Below are positions 20,860-62,584 of a stretch of 64,000 nucleotides of DNA, piece by piece (within the stretch, counting starts at the first letter, position 1; the number at the start of each line of letters is the position of its first letter). Under the pieces are notes generated by a model. That model was not told where the DNA came from, ran no database searches, and was given only the letters and a program-made list of their open reading frames with translations. The DNA is from Apus apus (lineage: Eukaryota > Chordata > Aves > Apodiformes > Apodidae), in contig NC_067312.1 of assembly GCF_020740795.1 (NCBI RefSeq), positions 70,576,905 to 70,640,904 on the forward strand, given 5' to 3'. Both the position numbers and the translations under genes were made by a program.

Positions 20860-23800
20860 GTGAGTTTTGCCTGGAGCCGTGGGGCGTTCGGCTGCCCGTG
20901 GCGGCTGGTTGCAGGCTGGGGGGAAGCTGTGGTCTGGCACCCGCCGCTGCCTTTCTCGGGGCTGAGGCTGCCGGGAGGCGGCTCCGCGGGGAGGAGCTGA
21001 GCTGGGAGCACGGGGGGAGCGGAGCGGCTCGTCGAGGGGACTCGAGCGTCTCAGCTTTAAAGCAGGCAGTGAATTTCGGTCTTCACCTCGATCGTGGGTC
21101 TTTCTGAACCCTTCTCTTTGCTGCCCTTTGAATCTGCAGCCTCTCTTCGTCTCCTGGGTGAAGTTCATGCAGTGCATCTCTGCGTGTAAGTCATCACGAC
21201 GGTGTTCCTGCTGCTTCAGGGCCTCTTCCTGCAGCGTTTTCTGCTTGAAAATGGGAATAACATCTCCAGCAGCCTGGAATGAGACTGGCTAAATCAGTTA
21301 TCTCAGCACAGCCTATGCAACGTAAACTCAGGCTGAATGTAATATGGGAACATAGTAAAAAAGAGTCACTACTAATTAATCTGAGGTGTCAAGTTCTTAG
21401 TGAGCAACTTGCAGGACTGGTGCAACATCTTTTATATTTACCTAAGCACTTGCTGCAGTGGTACTTAAAGATCTTGGGGAGCTTTAGTCACAAGCAGCTG
21501 TTACTGCTCTCCCAGGGCACTCTGGTGTCAATGACTGAATACCCATGCAGCCTGCTGTTGGTAAAAGGAGAAAAGTAGCCAAAACAACCTGGTTTAATGG
21601 CACAGACCGCTGACAGTGACTGTGTGACAGGCTACACTGTGTTTTGTCTAGCTGGCTTTCCCTGAGGAGAAAATCCCTGGGTTGGTTGGCCTGCTAAAAA
21701 GCTGGAAGGCTGTGTCAGGCTGTGATTTTCAGGCCTTTGAGTGCCTTTCACAGAATATCTTTTTAATTGGTAGAGTAACCTCAGCTGTCAGCACTAGAGG
21801 TACATCTCTGATAGCACCCTCAGGGCTTCCAAGTAGTGGTCTAGTAAAAGAAGTTCACTGGCTACTGGTGATAATCACTTAATGGGAGTGAGCGAGTTCT
21901 TCAGCAGTGCTACCTGCCAGTGCTGTGTTTTGCCACACGAACTGCCTGTGGAAATGCTTATAATGTCATCTTTTGTTTTCAAAGGTCTGTTTCCACTGTA
22001 GAGAACCTGGCCATGGTGTTGCTGATTGTCCTGCTGTACTGGAAAGTCAGGACATGGGAACAGGAATCTGTTACCGCTGCGGCTCCACGGAGCATGACAT
22101 CAGCCAGTGCAAAGCCAAAGTAGATCCAGCTGTTGGTATGTCCCAGAATTTTCCCAGGGGTTTGTTCTTGAGTTTACTGACTACTGAAACACAGTGTTTT
22201 AGTACGTTAAGTGCTCTGAGGAGATAAGCTTACATTTTTAAAGGGCTTCAGCACTACAGCTGTGAGCCTGACAGTGCAGTGCTTACAGTAAAATAGCCTA
22301 ATATTACAAATATAGTGTGTTCACAGTTCTCTGTAGCTTTGTAAAGATTTCTAGTGTGAATCATAAATTGTGTGGGATTTTGCAGGGCCATTTCCATATG
22401 CAAAATGTTTCATCTGTGGTGAGATGGGGCATCTATCAAGGTCATGTCCAGATAATCCCAAGGGATTGTATGCTGAAGGTGAGTGTACTGATTTGCTAAA
22501 ACCAAAACATATTTTTCATACTTGCATGATACAAAGAAAAGTAATATATCAAGTGAATGAGAATCCAAATAAAATAAATTTCTGAGTATCTTTTACTCTT
22601 GGTGTAAGCAGATGAATTCTGGGGTGTTTTGGGAAATTCAGTGCTCATACTGGTTACTTTGCAGCTTTCAAGAGGCAGACAAACAAACAAAAGCATAATA
22701 GGCTGAATGTATGTAGTCAGTGTGTATTTAAAAGTGCATATACCAAGTTATGTGGTAATGCAAAACAAGGGCTCTCACTGGAAAGTGGGCAGTGTCTGTT
22801 TAGATGACTTTATTGAGAAATCCAGGTTTGAAGATTTCACTCAGATGCTGCTCTGCCTGCTTTCTCTCGTGGCCCCAACAAATAACATTCTGTCTCCCAG
22901 TACAAACTTAAGGTATTGCAAACTCAAAAGAATATTCTTAAAGCAGTTAAATTGGAAGAAGAATAGCTTTAGAGGCATTCTACTTGTACTTTCCATGTTT
23001 GGATTGTGAGTGGCATTTATATTTTGTATCTCAGTACCTGCAGTTGGATTGCCTGTCTCTCAGGAGCTCCTTTCAATTTCAGAAGTTCCTACAAATAAGT
23101 AAATTTCAGCAGAATTCAGCTTTTTTTTTTTTTTTTCCCCCTCAAAAAGAGAGCTTCAAACAAATCAGAAATACTCAGTATGTGGTGCTTTACAGAGCAG
23201 TGTAGTTACAAACAGCTCTTCCTGTCCACTGGGGACACAGGGAGCTGTGCCTGCAGACTTCCAAAGCTGGCAGTGTGTCTCCTCCAAGGTGTTGCATCAT
23301 TGTGCCTGGCAGTGCAGACCTGTCCACTGGGACATCTCCTTATTAGCAGGTTGTCACTACAGGAAAGTAGAACAAGGTTTTTCTCTGTATACACAAGAGC
23401 AAAACAGTGTAAGGGGGTTGCTTTGTGCCTGGTGCTCCCTGTTACTTTGTTTTTCTCCCACCTAACAACTTTTTCTCTTAACAGGGGGTAGCTGCAGACT
23501 TTGTGGCTCTGTGGAGCACTTCAAGAAGGATTGTCCAGAAAAACAGAACATAGGTGAGGTGCAGGGGAGTGCTTGAGTGGGGTCTGAGTGCACCCTTGGG
23601 TAATGTTTGTTTACTGCTTTGCCTGGCTTTGGTCAGGAAAAGGGGGTTTGAGGAGAGAACTTGCAGAGAGCAAAGGTGACTTGCTTTGCAGATCAGTGCC
23701 TGTATCAGGGAGTCTGGGGAGGTGCAGGAATTTGCACTGCAGAACTTGAAATTTCTGTTAAAAAAAAAAAAAAATCTAGCCTGTTGGTTTCTGAAGATAA

Positions 23801-25611
23801 TATGATCTCATGTGTATTTTTCAGTCAGTATTCATGCTGCTGTTCACACCTTTAGCAGCTGTAGAACAAAACTGAACAAAACTGGTGTCTCCTGAGGATT
23901 TCTGTGTGAAGTGGTGGAACTGAATATGTCAGTTGCAGAGTGGTGGTCCTGGCAGCTTGCAAAAGCTGCATGTGCAGGCAAGTGTTCAAGTCACTCAAGG
24001 CAGGAGAGAAAGAGGAGACAAAAGATCTGTCCAGCTACATTCACCAGCTAATAAGCTTCTTAGTAACATGTTCTTCAGTTACTTGTGTGGGTGGAAAAAT
24101 TGAGTTATATACAAAAAAAACTGTCCTAAGAATGGCAGAAGTCTCAGACAGGGGTTTGAAGAGTGATTCTGTACTGAAGTGGTGACACGCTAGTGCATTT
24201 TTGTACTTTGTATGGTATATAGAACTTTTGGGTTAGTGATATGCCAGTTTTGTGGAATTTATCTAAAAATATGGAGGCGCTGGATGCCTGTTCTTTAGCC
24301 ATTTTCTATATATATATTTCTATATCTGATTTTACATATATGCTATTGTTGGTTCTGTGACAGTATGTGACATCCTAGATACATGTTGCTTTGCTAGTTC
24401 AGAACAAGTGAGATGAAGTCTTAACTGGTGTGACAGAATTTTCTGATGAAAAAAGACCCTTTAAATACAGCTTCCCCAGACACAGCCATAGCAAGTTGTT
24501 GGGCAGTTCCCAGCTCAGATGAGTGCTGAGCTGGGACCTGTAACCTAGCCCGTGTTGGGTTTCTGCACACCACATTTCAGGCAAACTACCTTTGCTACCT
24601 TTTTTGAGAAGTTCTGTGCCCATAATGAAGACTGACAATAGCTGTTTAATTTCCCAAGGGACACCTTAGTCTTTACACAGATGTTTAAAACCAGTATTGC
24701 TGGTTAAAAACAGTTTAATTAATTTGAACTGTGACACCATTGGTAGAATTACAGTATTCTTTGAAATCATAAACTGCAGGAAGATAGCTGATAGCTGGCA
24801 AGGAAGTTTAGGCACTACCAGTTTGTAATTTTTTCAGGTAGTGTTATTTGGCCTGCTTTAATACACAGAAGTTAATACAAGTAAACATTGATTTATGTTC
24901 TTGGTACATTTTGATTTTTTTTTGCTTTCAAAATAACGGTGTCATTCAGGAAAGCAGTATTATCTGGCTAACAGTGTTTTCTCTAGGAGAGGGGTGTGAA
25001 TTGGTTTAAGTAGCATTTAAACAGCTAAAGGCTGATGTTGATTAAATGCAGGGATGTGGATTGGGGAATGTACATTTTGCTCTGTTGTGCCACCTCAGGC
25101 TTAGTTTTCTTATTCTGTGTAATTGAGAAGGTCTTTTGTTTATATCCAGAGATACATGACACATTCTGAGATCTTCAGAGTATGAGTTGCTTGGACTTAT
25201 GTGAGAGCTCATGTACTGTGTGTGTACTCTGTGAAAGTTTCTCTGGACAGTGAAATAGGAAAAACATATAGTAATGATTTCTGAACCTTGACAGTCTGCA
25301 GGGGGGGGAAGGGAGTTTAACAAACACAATTTGAAAGAAAAAAAGAGTTGTGTAAGGAGGGTTGGCTTCAGAGCTAGAACTAAACAGACAGATCTTTGGT
25401 GAATTAATGACAGCCCTTTGCAGGTCAAATCTTCCTCAAGGGAAGTCTGATACAGTGCTCAGCCTTTCCATAATCTCCTGTCTCTCCCTCTGCAGATCAG
25501 GTGACAGTTGGGCGATGGGCCGTTGGGATGAGCGCAGATTATGAAGAAATTGCAGAAACGCCACAGCTGCAAAAACCAAAACTGAAAGTACCCAAAATCG
25601 TTACTTTTTGA
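20533..25611 (+). CDS. ZCCHC9: Zinc finger CCHC domain-containing protein 9 (ZCCHC9), 5 exons
   Basis: Zinc-knuckle nucleic-acid-binding protein. The mammalian homologue is nuclear/nucleolar and has been linked to repression of MAPK signalling and to RNA processing. Exons 20533-20859, 21985-22135, 22386-22478, 23485-23553 and 25496-25611 join in frame to 251 residues; human is about 271, and the difference lies mostly in exon 1. Residues 47-58 (RRRRKKKNRKKK) form a basic nuclear or nucleolar signal, followed by the conserved EYRNEDVNGF. Four CX2CX4HX4C knuckles lie at 111-124, 138-151, 167-180 and 194-207. The tail ends GMSADYEEI...VPKIVTF. The start is the ATG in GCCGCCATGA, a strong Kozak context beginning the conserved MTRWAR. 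All introns are GT-AG. Confidence 0.96.
21985..22135 (+). CDS. ZCCHC9: ZCCHC9 exon 2, zinc knuckles 1 and 2
   Basis: 151 bases. The acceptor is caaag and the donor GTTG|gtatgt. Encodes knuckle CFHCREPGHGVADC and knuckle CYRCGSTEHDISQC, separated by the conserved LESQDMGTGI. Confidence 0.97.
22386..22478 (+). CDS. ZCCHC9: ZCCHC9 exon 3, zinc knuckle 3
   Basis: 93 bases. The acceptor is ttgcag and the donor GAAG|gtgagt. Encodes PFPYAKCFICGEMGHLSRSC followed by PDNPKGLYAE. A split Gly codon lies at each end. Confidence 0.97.
23485..23553 (+). CDS. ZCCHC9: ZCCHC9 exon 4, zinc knuckle 4
   Basis: 69 bases. The acceptor is aacag and the donor ATAG|gtgagg. Encodes GGSCRLCGSVEHFKKDCPEK and then QNI. 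Ends in a split Asp codon completed by exon 5. Confidence 0.96.
   Translation, partial: GVAADFVALWSTSRRIVQKNRT
25496..25611 (+). CDS. ZCCHC9: ZCCHC9 exon 5 coding part
   Basis: 116 bases ending TGA at 25609-25611. The acceptor is ctgcag. Encodes the conserved tail VTVGRWAVGMSADYEEIAET and then PQLQKPKLKVPKIVTF. Confidence 0.96.
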
Positions 25612-27240
25612 AGACTCTTTGCTCTAAACCACAGTTAGCCTGAGGTGCTTCACTCCAGGGTAGTGACTACACAAGAGTGGATTGCTGGTTCCAGAAGATC
25701 AAGCAGACTGTTGCTGCTAAGTTATATTTTTTCCCCCTCCTAATTTTTCCAGTTTGCTTCCTAGACTTACCCATCTTACTGAAAGGCTGGTAGCAGCAGA
25801 AATACAGCAACTGGGTATTTTATTTTTACATATCTCTGCCGAAATACAGCATTCCTTCTGATCCACTCAGAATTCCCTCTCACTGCCAGCTCTATGAAGA
25901 GGGAAATTGGCTTCTTCTTGTCACAGAGATCTGGCTACAGTAACAAAAGAAGGTTTTATCATGCGGGTTTATGGTCATAAACCATGGTCACTGGATTTCA
26001 GTGGGCAGTATTGTTACCTTAAAGGTGCTGCTATTATGTCTCAGAGATAACACAGTCATGCTGATATAATGATAATACTAAGAGTATTTCTCTGTTTCTT
26101 TGAAGGGGCTGTGGGTATTTTCTAAAGAGTTGTCTTGGTTTCTGGTTTGGCTTTGCCTTCTCCTTCTAGAAAGAAGTGATTTCTTGCTCTGTATGTGCCA
26201 GCTTCAGCACTCCAGTGTTGAGTTACCTGGTAAACCCTGCAGCCTGTACAGACTGGCAGTGCAATTCCTGCTGTTTGTGGTACATCAGGTAAAATCTGCA
26301 CATGCATTAACCTGATTGTTTGTGCATGTTGGATTGTTTTTGTTCACTAACAAGAACAGAATCATGCCCATCCTCTGATACCCATGGTGAAATACACCTG
26401 GAAAGGGTTGGAGTGCAAGTGAGCAGCTTACTTAGTTTATTTATTTCTTACAAGGAGAGTGCTCAAAAATCTTCAGTGTTTCTATTCCTTGGTGAGTGGG
26501 AGTAAACTTTACTTTGTATTGTATGGCAGATTCGTTTATCTTTAAATGGAGAGTGCAGCCTGAAAAACCAATAGATATTTTAAAAGTTCCAAGACCAGCT
26601 CAAAACAGAGTTCCTGCAATAGCTCTCCACATACTCTAGTAATTCAAGCCTTAGCAGCCCACAGTGGTGGGGCTGATCATCTGCCTTGAGACCAACACTG
26701 AAGCACAATCTTTCTGCAGGGCTGCACCTTGAGCTCATCCCACACATGGCCCTTCGCTTTGCACCAGCAGCCTGGGCAGGTGCTGTGGGCAGACCCTGTA
26801 CTGTGTGACAGGCTTCTCCAGCTTCTACTGCAGCTGGGGATGCCATGGGACGTGTGGTATTTCCATGTCCCAAAAATCTTAAATGTGCCTTCTAAAATAA
26901 CTTCAGCTTACGTTATACTGCAGTAAGTTGTTGTTGCAGTCCTTGAGGACAGCTATGCAGTGATAAAGATACTGCTCCTAAAGGATTAACTTACCCTTTC
27001 CATCTGAGTGTCCTCACAGTCTACATCACCTTGTTGAGAACACAGGAGGAACACCAGATAGCAAACCTGAGCTCAGGACTGGCTTTTGAGGGGCTCAGGA
27101 CCAACTGCTGAAACCAGGGGTTTGGAACAGCTTTTCTTGCAGTAAAAAAAAAAACAAAAAAACAAACGGGAATTCAGTTGTGGGGATATATTTTATGTTT
27201 GTACATGTTAATTATTTTCAATAAAACACTGCTGAAGAAT
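25612..27240 (+). other. ZCCHC9: Probable ZCCHC9 3'UTR
   Basis: I saw no AATAAA between the stop codon and 27219; the first canonical one is at 27220-27225, giving a 1.6 kb 3'UTR. A further AATAAA lies near 27396. Earlier non-canonical signals may be used, so the end is uncertain. Confidence 0.5.
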
Positions 27241-29645
27241 TAAGACCACTTATTTTAGGTTTCCTGGTTCTGCTGTACATGTTAATATAGGCACATAATA
27301 TAAAGGCACGTTACGTTGACCAAGATAGGGCATGTATGTTGTTTGTAATAATCAGAGCACACATTTAAATGGTGAAAAGGAGTGCATGTGGATGAAATAA
27401 AGGATTAATTATAGTTTTAATTAACTATCGAACTAAAGCTGAAAGCAGTATCACATTAATGTAGACATTTTGCAACAGACATCCCACCTTAAGAAGTGTT
27501 TCCCTTTATACTACAGGATTAACTCTATTCTTTAAAAAGGTGTATTTTAAGATAATTTCCTGTCTTTAAAAGTGCCTTGATATTGTAACATGTCCTGTCA
27601 CCTATAGGAACTTGAAGCCATGCACCTTGACTTTCCTGGTGCTACCAATCCATCCCAGATAAAGGGGTGGTGTAGGGGTTGTGCTTGCAGAGCACAGCTT
27701 CTCCTCCGCAGGAAATGGCTCCTGCCATTTGGTCTGTGCTGCTGAGATGTCACCACATGTTCTGCACTGCTGCAATTCAGGGCCTCCTGTTGACAGAATG
27801 CTAAAGTTACATGGTGCATAACATGCAACTTGGAGGGGAAGAAAAGTCACCATTCCCTTCCCACTGATCACTCTCACTTCTGCTTGGCAAAAGGGGCTAC
27901 TAAACACAGGATGACTGAGGAAAGTTGTGGCAATCTCACAAGAAGCAGTGGATTAATCTCTGTTGTCAAAATGGTGGAGGACAAGCAGGGCATGTGGATG
28001 TGCAGCTTGCCCAGCTGCTGAGCCCAGCCTTCCCTGCTGTGCAGTGATGCAGGCCTGCTGGTTGTGCTCTGGAGCCCAGCAGCCATCGCCGTGAGTTTTG
28101 TACCTGTTGCTTTGATCCATCTTGCACTAAAACTTGTTGGGTTCCTACACTCGATCTGTTGTACTCTGAGCAGAAATAATGGACTTCTTCAGGCTTAGGA
28201 AATCACAGGGTACAGTCTGCAATAATTTTGTTAGAGAGGCAAGGGCTGTTTTCAGGTGCACATGTGATTGCATCAGGCTGGAAGCATCTGTATCTCCCTC
28301 TTGTCCTGCGTCTGGAACATCGCCCACCTTGGCAGTGCTTTGTGCTACCAAGGCCTGGGTGTTGGGGCAGAGCCTCTCATGTAGTCACATGCTTGGTAGA
28401 ACACTAATATTTCAAAAATGCCAAATAATCTTCTCTGGATAGCCCTTGTGGTGGACCCACAGCTGTGTGCAGTGTCAAGTGTCTCCAAAGGCAAGCTCCA
28501 AACTGCTGCAGAGGAAGCCGCCCAGATAGCTGATGGGAACTACTTGGTGCAGGCAGCATTTAGGCTCTTTCTCCCTGACATGTTGTGTGTGTGCAGAGCT
28601 GAACATTAGGTGTCTCTGTTCACTAAAAATTGGGACCAGAGAATTACCTGCCCACTCAAGAACTTGTCTGCCATCATCTGCACATGGCAGATGTGGGCAG
28701 GACTCTGAGCGCTGAGCTCCTGGTCCATGGAGGGGGCCTGGACCCTGCCATTTCCAGCTGAGCCAGGAGGAAGCATACAGGGCCCCAGTGGTTTTCATGC
28801 TCTTTGGAGAGCTACTCTGCTGTGACTGGGATATTGCACCTTATCCACATAATAAAAATGATGATCCCAGAATCCAGATCTGCATCTGTAGCCCCTCCTC
28901 CAGATCGAAGTCCAGGACCTGCTTTCCTTTTCTGTTTACTAGTGCAAAGGTATCCCAGTGTTGCAGGCAATATAGTGTCCAGTCTTCACTGGGGGTAGCA
29001 GACAGCACCTGACTGCACTGACATTTTGGCTGGATGCCTGGGTGTACCCAAGCCACAGCAGCCAGGTGACCAGGTGCTAGCACACCCAGAGGGCTGCCAG
29101 GACTCCAGTTGGTGTCTTGTCTGCTGCACTCAGTAGACATGCCACGAAAGCTTTGATTTGGTTGTAGGTTAAACTGGAGATGTATTTAAGTGGGAACTGG
29201 ACCAGACCCTCAGGGCTCTTGCTCTACCACTTACGAGACTATGGAGAGAGAAAATGGCACATCTACAGCCCACGTGTCACATCTCTTAACAGCCCTGCAT
29301 TCATGTTACCACCTAACTGCTGGTGATAGCACTTGTTTTTCTGAACAAGGCTCTTTCAAGCAAAAATAAGATCAGAAAACAAAGTAGACACATGACAATA
29401 AAACCTCTGAAAACATTCTCCCTTTTCATCTGCAAGGGAGCAGATCCAGAAGTCTTACTGTTCTGCATTTTTTCACCACTGGCAGAACAGTCTTGCACAG
29501 AACTTGCCAGCTGGAGGTCATGGCCCTTCTTCCTGCAAGAGGCCAACAGCCCCTGTCATCACTACAAAGCAGTCTTTCTAGAACAACGTCTAAAGCCATT
29601 CCAGAGAACTGTAATCAACTTTACAATGGACTTGTAAACTCAGAA
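27241..29645. other. Intergenic between convergent ZCCHC9 and ACOT12
   Basis: The two genes converge here. No coding exon, RNA gene or clear interspersed repeat was recognised. Frames of 60-107 codons occur on both strands at chance level. Confidence 0.6.
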
Positions 29646-29652
29646 ACAATAA

Positions 29653-30202
29653 TTTATTGGAAGTCACAGATAAGCTACCAGTGTTAACAGGTGAAGTACA
29701 GACATTAGCCAGCACTAGCTTACATGGAGTGTAAGCAGTTTATATATAATGGATGCACAAGAACCTGGAACAACCAGGTCACAGCACTGGATAAGTGACT
29801 TAGTAGCACCACTTTTCTGCAAACTGCACAGGGTGGTATTTACTGATTTAAAGCTGACTGGATGCCATTACATTCAATAAAACATTAAAATAGTGAAATA
29901 GTCTCATGAGCTATAGTTCTGCTGGCCCAAGTTCTGCCTCCATTTGTATAAAATTTATTAATGCAATCAAGAGCAGAATCTGTCCCTTAAGCTTTTTAAA
30001 ATTAAAAACTTAGTTCAGAGCCTAGGGCCTAATCTTCATTTGATAGAAAATGTTTGTACTAGATCTTCTCAGACTCAAGCCCAATATTGGCTAGTGATCC
30101 GAAGTGACTAAGCTGTAGAAAAATGATCAACACACATGCAGGAATTTAAACCAGTAGTGCTTGATAATCTTCAGAGGTTTCTTCAGAAATCCATTTTTAA
30201 CT
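29653..30202 (-). other. ACOT12: ACOT12 3'UTR, candidate poly(A) signals
   Basis: On the minus strand AATAAA occurs at 29959-29954 and again at 29658-29653 after the ACOT12 stop. Either could define the transcript end, giving a 3'UTR of about 0.27 or 0.56 kb. Confidence 0.5.
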
Positions 30203-59260
<29,058 letters not shown>

Positions 59261-59349
59261 TCGGCCCTGCGGGGCATTGCTGCTCTCACAAGACAAGCAC
59301 TGCTGAGGAAGGGTTGAGCCTTCGCTTTTGGGGCAGTCGGGAGGGTCAA

Positions 59350-62260
59350 CCTTTTGGACTCTCACCACAGATGCGGGTTTATTCTTGTTGAAGGCGCGCG
59401 AAGAGGGCAGTTTGGAGGTGCCGTTTGGACTGGTCAGCTGTAAAGGCCAGGGCTGGTCAGTGGAGCAGACGTGTTGCTTCAGCGTAGCGGCGTCTGTAAC
59501 CTGCAAATAGCCTTTAAGGAAAGACTGCAAAGCTTGTATTTGGCTCTGTGCTATTTTTTCCCTCCTGGGTATTGTAAATAGCATGGCTTTCAACAGAGCA
59601 ACAAGACTGTTTTCTGTAGCCTTTCCTTGCAGCCTTTCCTCTTGACCATCTAGCTATGACTTGTTACACACTATTACAATGACAGGCTTCCCGTGTTTCA
59701 GACCGTACATAAATGAATTTATACCATTCGTGCTTTTTCACTTAGACATTGCTGAAGATCCAGCTTTAACCCGTAACAGCCAGGAAAATTTCAACCAACC
59801 TGCCTCACCAAGAAGGAGTTTCTCAGTGCAGCAGGGATCATCACACTGGTTACATCCCAGAGGATACTGGCTCTGAACAGCAGCATGCTGTGCTCTCCCC
59901 TACATGTTATTTCTATTCTGTTTCTTCAGAAAAAAAAAGTTTGTACAGATTTCTCTTTCCGACTTCTGTGAAGGAAGGATATAGACTCTTTGAAGTGGCA
60001 GTGGCATAGCTCAGTCTTGCTACCTGAATAGGATTTGTGTGCAGCTGGTATTTTCTCCTTCCGTGTCTGCTCAATGCAGATGGAAAAAGGCTCAAGTATC
60101 AACTTCTTACTCCATGGATCCTAAATCTCAGAAGGAAGAGTCTTTAAACAGAACTTAATATTTTTTCTTTTTATTAAAACAAAATTATTTTTTGCTATCC
60201 TTGGTCAGTAATACCTAAATTTCTTTTCAGATCTACCATGTCACACTCATTGACCAGGCTTGCTCTAAGACCATCCTTATTAATTGTTCTTTCAGTGGTA
60301 GCTTTCACCTCCATTTAACATAGTCCCAGGGATCAGCTGTTTGGCCCTATTTTCTGCTGTGAGATTGGGAGCTAAAAAGCTGATAATATCAGAGAGAGAT
60401 AAAGTAGAATCGGGATCTGCTCACATCTAAAACGTTCTGAGGTATGTGAAGGAGCACGTGCTTGGGGTGAGTGGTCAGCAGACCTCCCATAGGTGGTATG
60501 GAGATGTTTCAGGGAAAAAGAAAAGGTACCTTGTGTCTTTTGTGGTTAGGGAAAGCTGGTATTTGAAAAAAGCACCTCAGAGCTGGGTATACCTCTTGAT
60601 TTCTAAGGGATGTGATGTGAAATACGTCTGTTGGAAGCAGGAGCAGCTGTGGCAGAACAGGAATGGCCGCTCAGGATCCAAACGAGCAGTGCACGTGGCT
60701 TCCACTGCTGTGGACATTTGGCAGACAGAGCAACTTGGAGACTGAGGCGAGGGAAGCAGAATTTCTCCTGCCCTCCAGCTCCTCTTCTTGGACCCTGTCT
60801 GCTGAGGCAAGAGGCTAATGTCTGCCTTCCAGTTGGCTTCAGTGACTCCTTTCTCTGTAGTCCCTAATATTTAACTCCTGCAGCTTCTCACACGGTCTCC
60901 ACTGGAGCAACTGAGTACATTACAGCCTTCAGTCTGTTCGTCCCCAGAAAATACCTGCAAGGTTATTGTTTGTTCACAGCTTGAAAGTTAGTGCTATTAA
61001 GTTACTGCCCCTAGTTCACAGAAGACATTTATGCTTTTCAGTGGTTTTCCAGTTGAAAAATACCTTTTGTGGCACAGCAGCCTATACCAGTACCTCTGGC
61101 ATCACCATCAGATGAAGGCAGCTGGACCAACACTCTGTGGTTAAGAGTCTCTGGGAAGCACCTTTGTGAAACATCAGATTTCTCTTTCTTCATGCCCACT
61201 GTAGTGAGAGGAACAAATGGTCAAAGGCAGATGGAGGACACCTTACCTCCAAACCCACACATCACTCAGGCACTGACTTTTGTGAAATCTTTCTTTTGAA
61301 TTGAGAAACTGCTGGTGAAAGAGTGAGCTCAACTTTATAAATCTGGTTAAACGGGTAAGAAATTGACTTCCCTTCAGAACTGCTGGTTGCTAATGCAGTT
61401 TTTAAAAGTTTTTGTCAATAAACAATTCACATGGATATCAGGTTATAATCTCCTAATAACATGCACTTGTAATTGAAGCAATGTAACTTAAAAAGCTTTG
61501 TGCAGCACACTAGTGTATCTCGTGAGCACTGTGAAGAGCAAGACACAGTGCAATGCCTGTAGAGGAATTGTGCCAGAAGAGGTAAGGCATTTTATTAATA
61601 AAAGATGAGCTCAGTATTAGATGTGAATAAATCTTCTGTAAAGTAAAGCCATTAGAGCTAGCAAGAAGTACTATTCAATCATACAGCACACAGACAGCTA
61701 GCAGCCCACTCGACTAATAGTGTAACTGTTCCAGATTTGCATTTCATCTCAGAATTTATGCAAAGAAATTCTAAGGTATAGAACAAGGAGGCAGCAAGGG
61801 GGGGTCCGATTAAGAACCAAAATTCCACAGAAACCTGTAATCTAGAATTGGTCTTTGCGTTTGCACCAAAAATTCTTTGTATATTTAATCAGATGTATGC
61901 ACGAGTGGAGGGCTTTAGCATTCCTTGGAATTAACAGACTGATCCGATGATCATGACATTGTTAACATGTTCACAAATCTTTTCTTATCAATGGAGTTGG
62001 CAGCTGCAGGACATGCCTCCAAAATGCATCTTTTTGGTAATGTTTTAAATACAGATGTCAGTTACTGCTGTAAACAAACTACAGTATGTAGCTGTGCACA
62101 TGCAAACGATATACTTCTGTATTCTTGAAACAAATGCATCACTGCTTGAGGTTATAAATGTATTAGAGATTAATATGCTTCTTTCACAACCCTGATTATT
62201 AATGGGAAAAAGGGGTTTTTTTTGACACAGCTTTTGAAAATACAAGTGCTTCTTGTAAAA
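59350..62260. other. Intergenic upstream of ACOT12
   Basis: No exon, RNA gene or clear repeat was recognised. Short frames only. Confidence 0.6.
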
Positions 62261-62333
62261 TGAAACTTTATTCTAAAATGTATCCAAAATTGCAAGACAC
62301 AAGCACCATTAAACAGATAAATAGACATATATT

Positions 62334-62341
62334 TATGTACA
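62334..62341 (-). promoter_or_regulatory. Pumilio response element (TGTACATA)
   Basis: An exact match to TGTANATA on the minus strand, about 65 bases upstream of the AATAAA at 62272-62267. Meaningful only if this is a minus-strand 3'UTR. Confidence 0.35.
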
Positions 62342-62576
62342 GAGAGCATCAAAACACAAAACAATTGTTAATATAATTCTTATACCATTTTAATGAGTAT
62401 CCATCAATAAAACTTTACAACTTAAAGAAGACTTTTCAGTTGCAAAACAGTTGTAAAATCATATGTATAAATTATGTTTACTACAATTCCAATAACAGAG
62501 GCAAAGTAAAATACAAAAATAATAGTCAATACTGCGAATTCAAATACAAAACCCAAAGTAATGCTGCACAGGTACG

Positions 62577-62584
62577 TATGTACA
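62577..62584 (-). promoter_or_regulatory. Second Pumilio response element (TGTACATA)
   Basis: A second exact copy, 243 bases from the first, in the same presumed minus-strand 3'UTR. Confidence 0.35.

Larger units (their letters stand above)
19990..21060. promoter_or_regulatory. ZCCHC9: CpG-island promoter of ZCCHC9
   Basis: About 1 kb of very GC- and CpG-rich sequence surrounding the ZCCHC9 start codon. The core 20000-20600 contains many CG dinucleotides, while the flanks are CpG-poor. No TATA box lies near the start, as expected for a housekeeping promoter. A CAAGATGGCGGC element at 20362-20373 fits the YY1 consensus that often sits just downstream of transcription starts, so initiation is probably slightly upstream of 20362 (inference). 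Confidence 0.85.

Noticed and set aside
19951-21177. 408-codon minus-strand frame across the ZCCHC9 promoter
   Set aside because: It is antisense to ZCCHC9 in a CpG island where stops are rare. The composition is Arg/Pro/Ser-rich with no domain, so it is a GC artefact.
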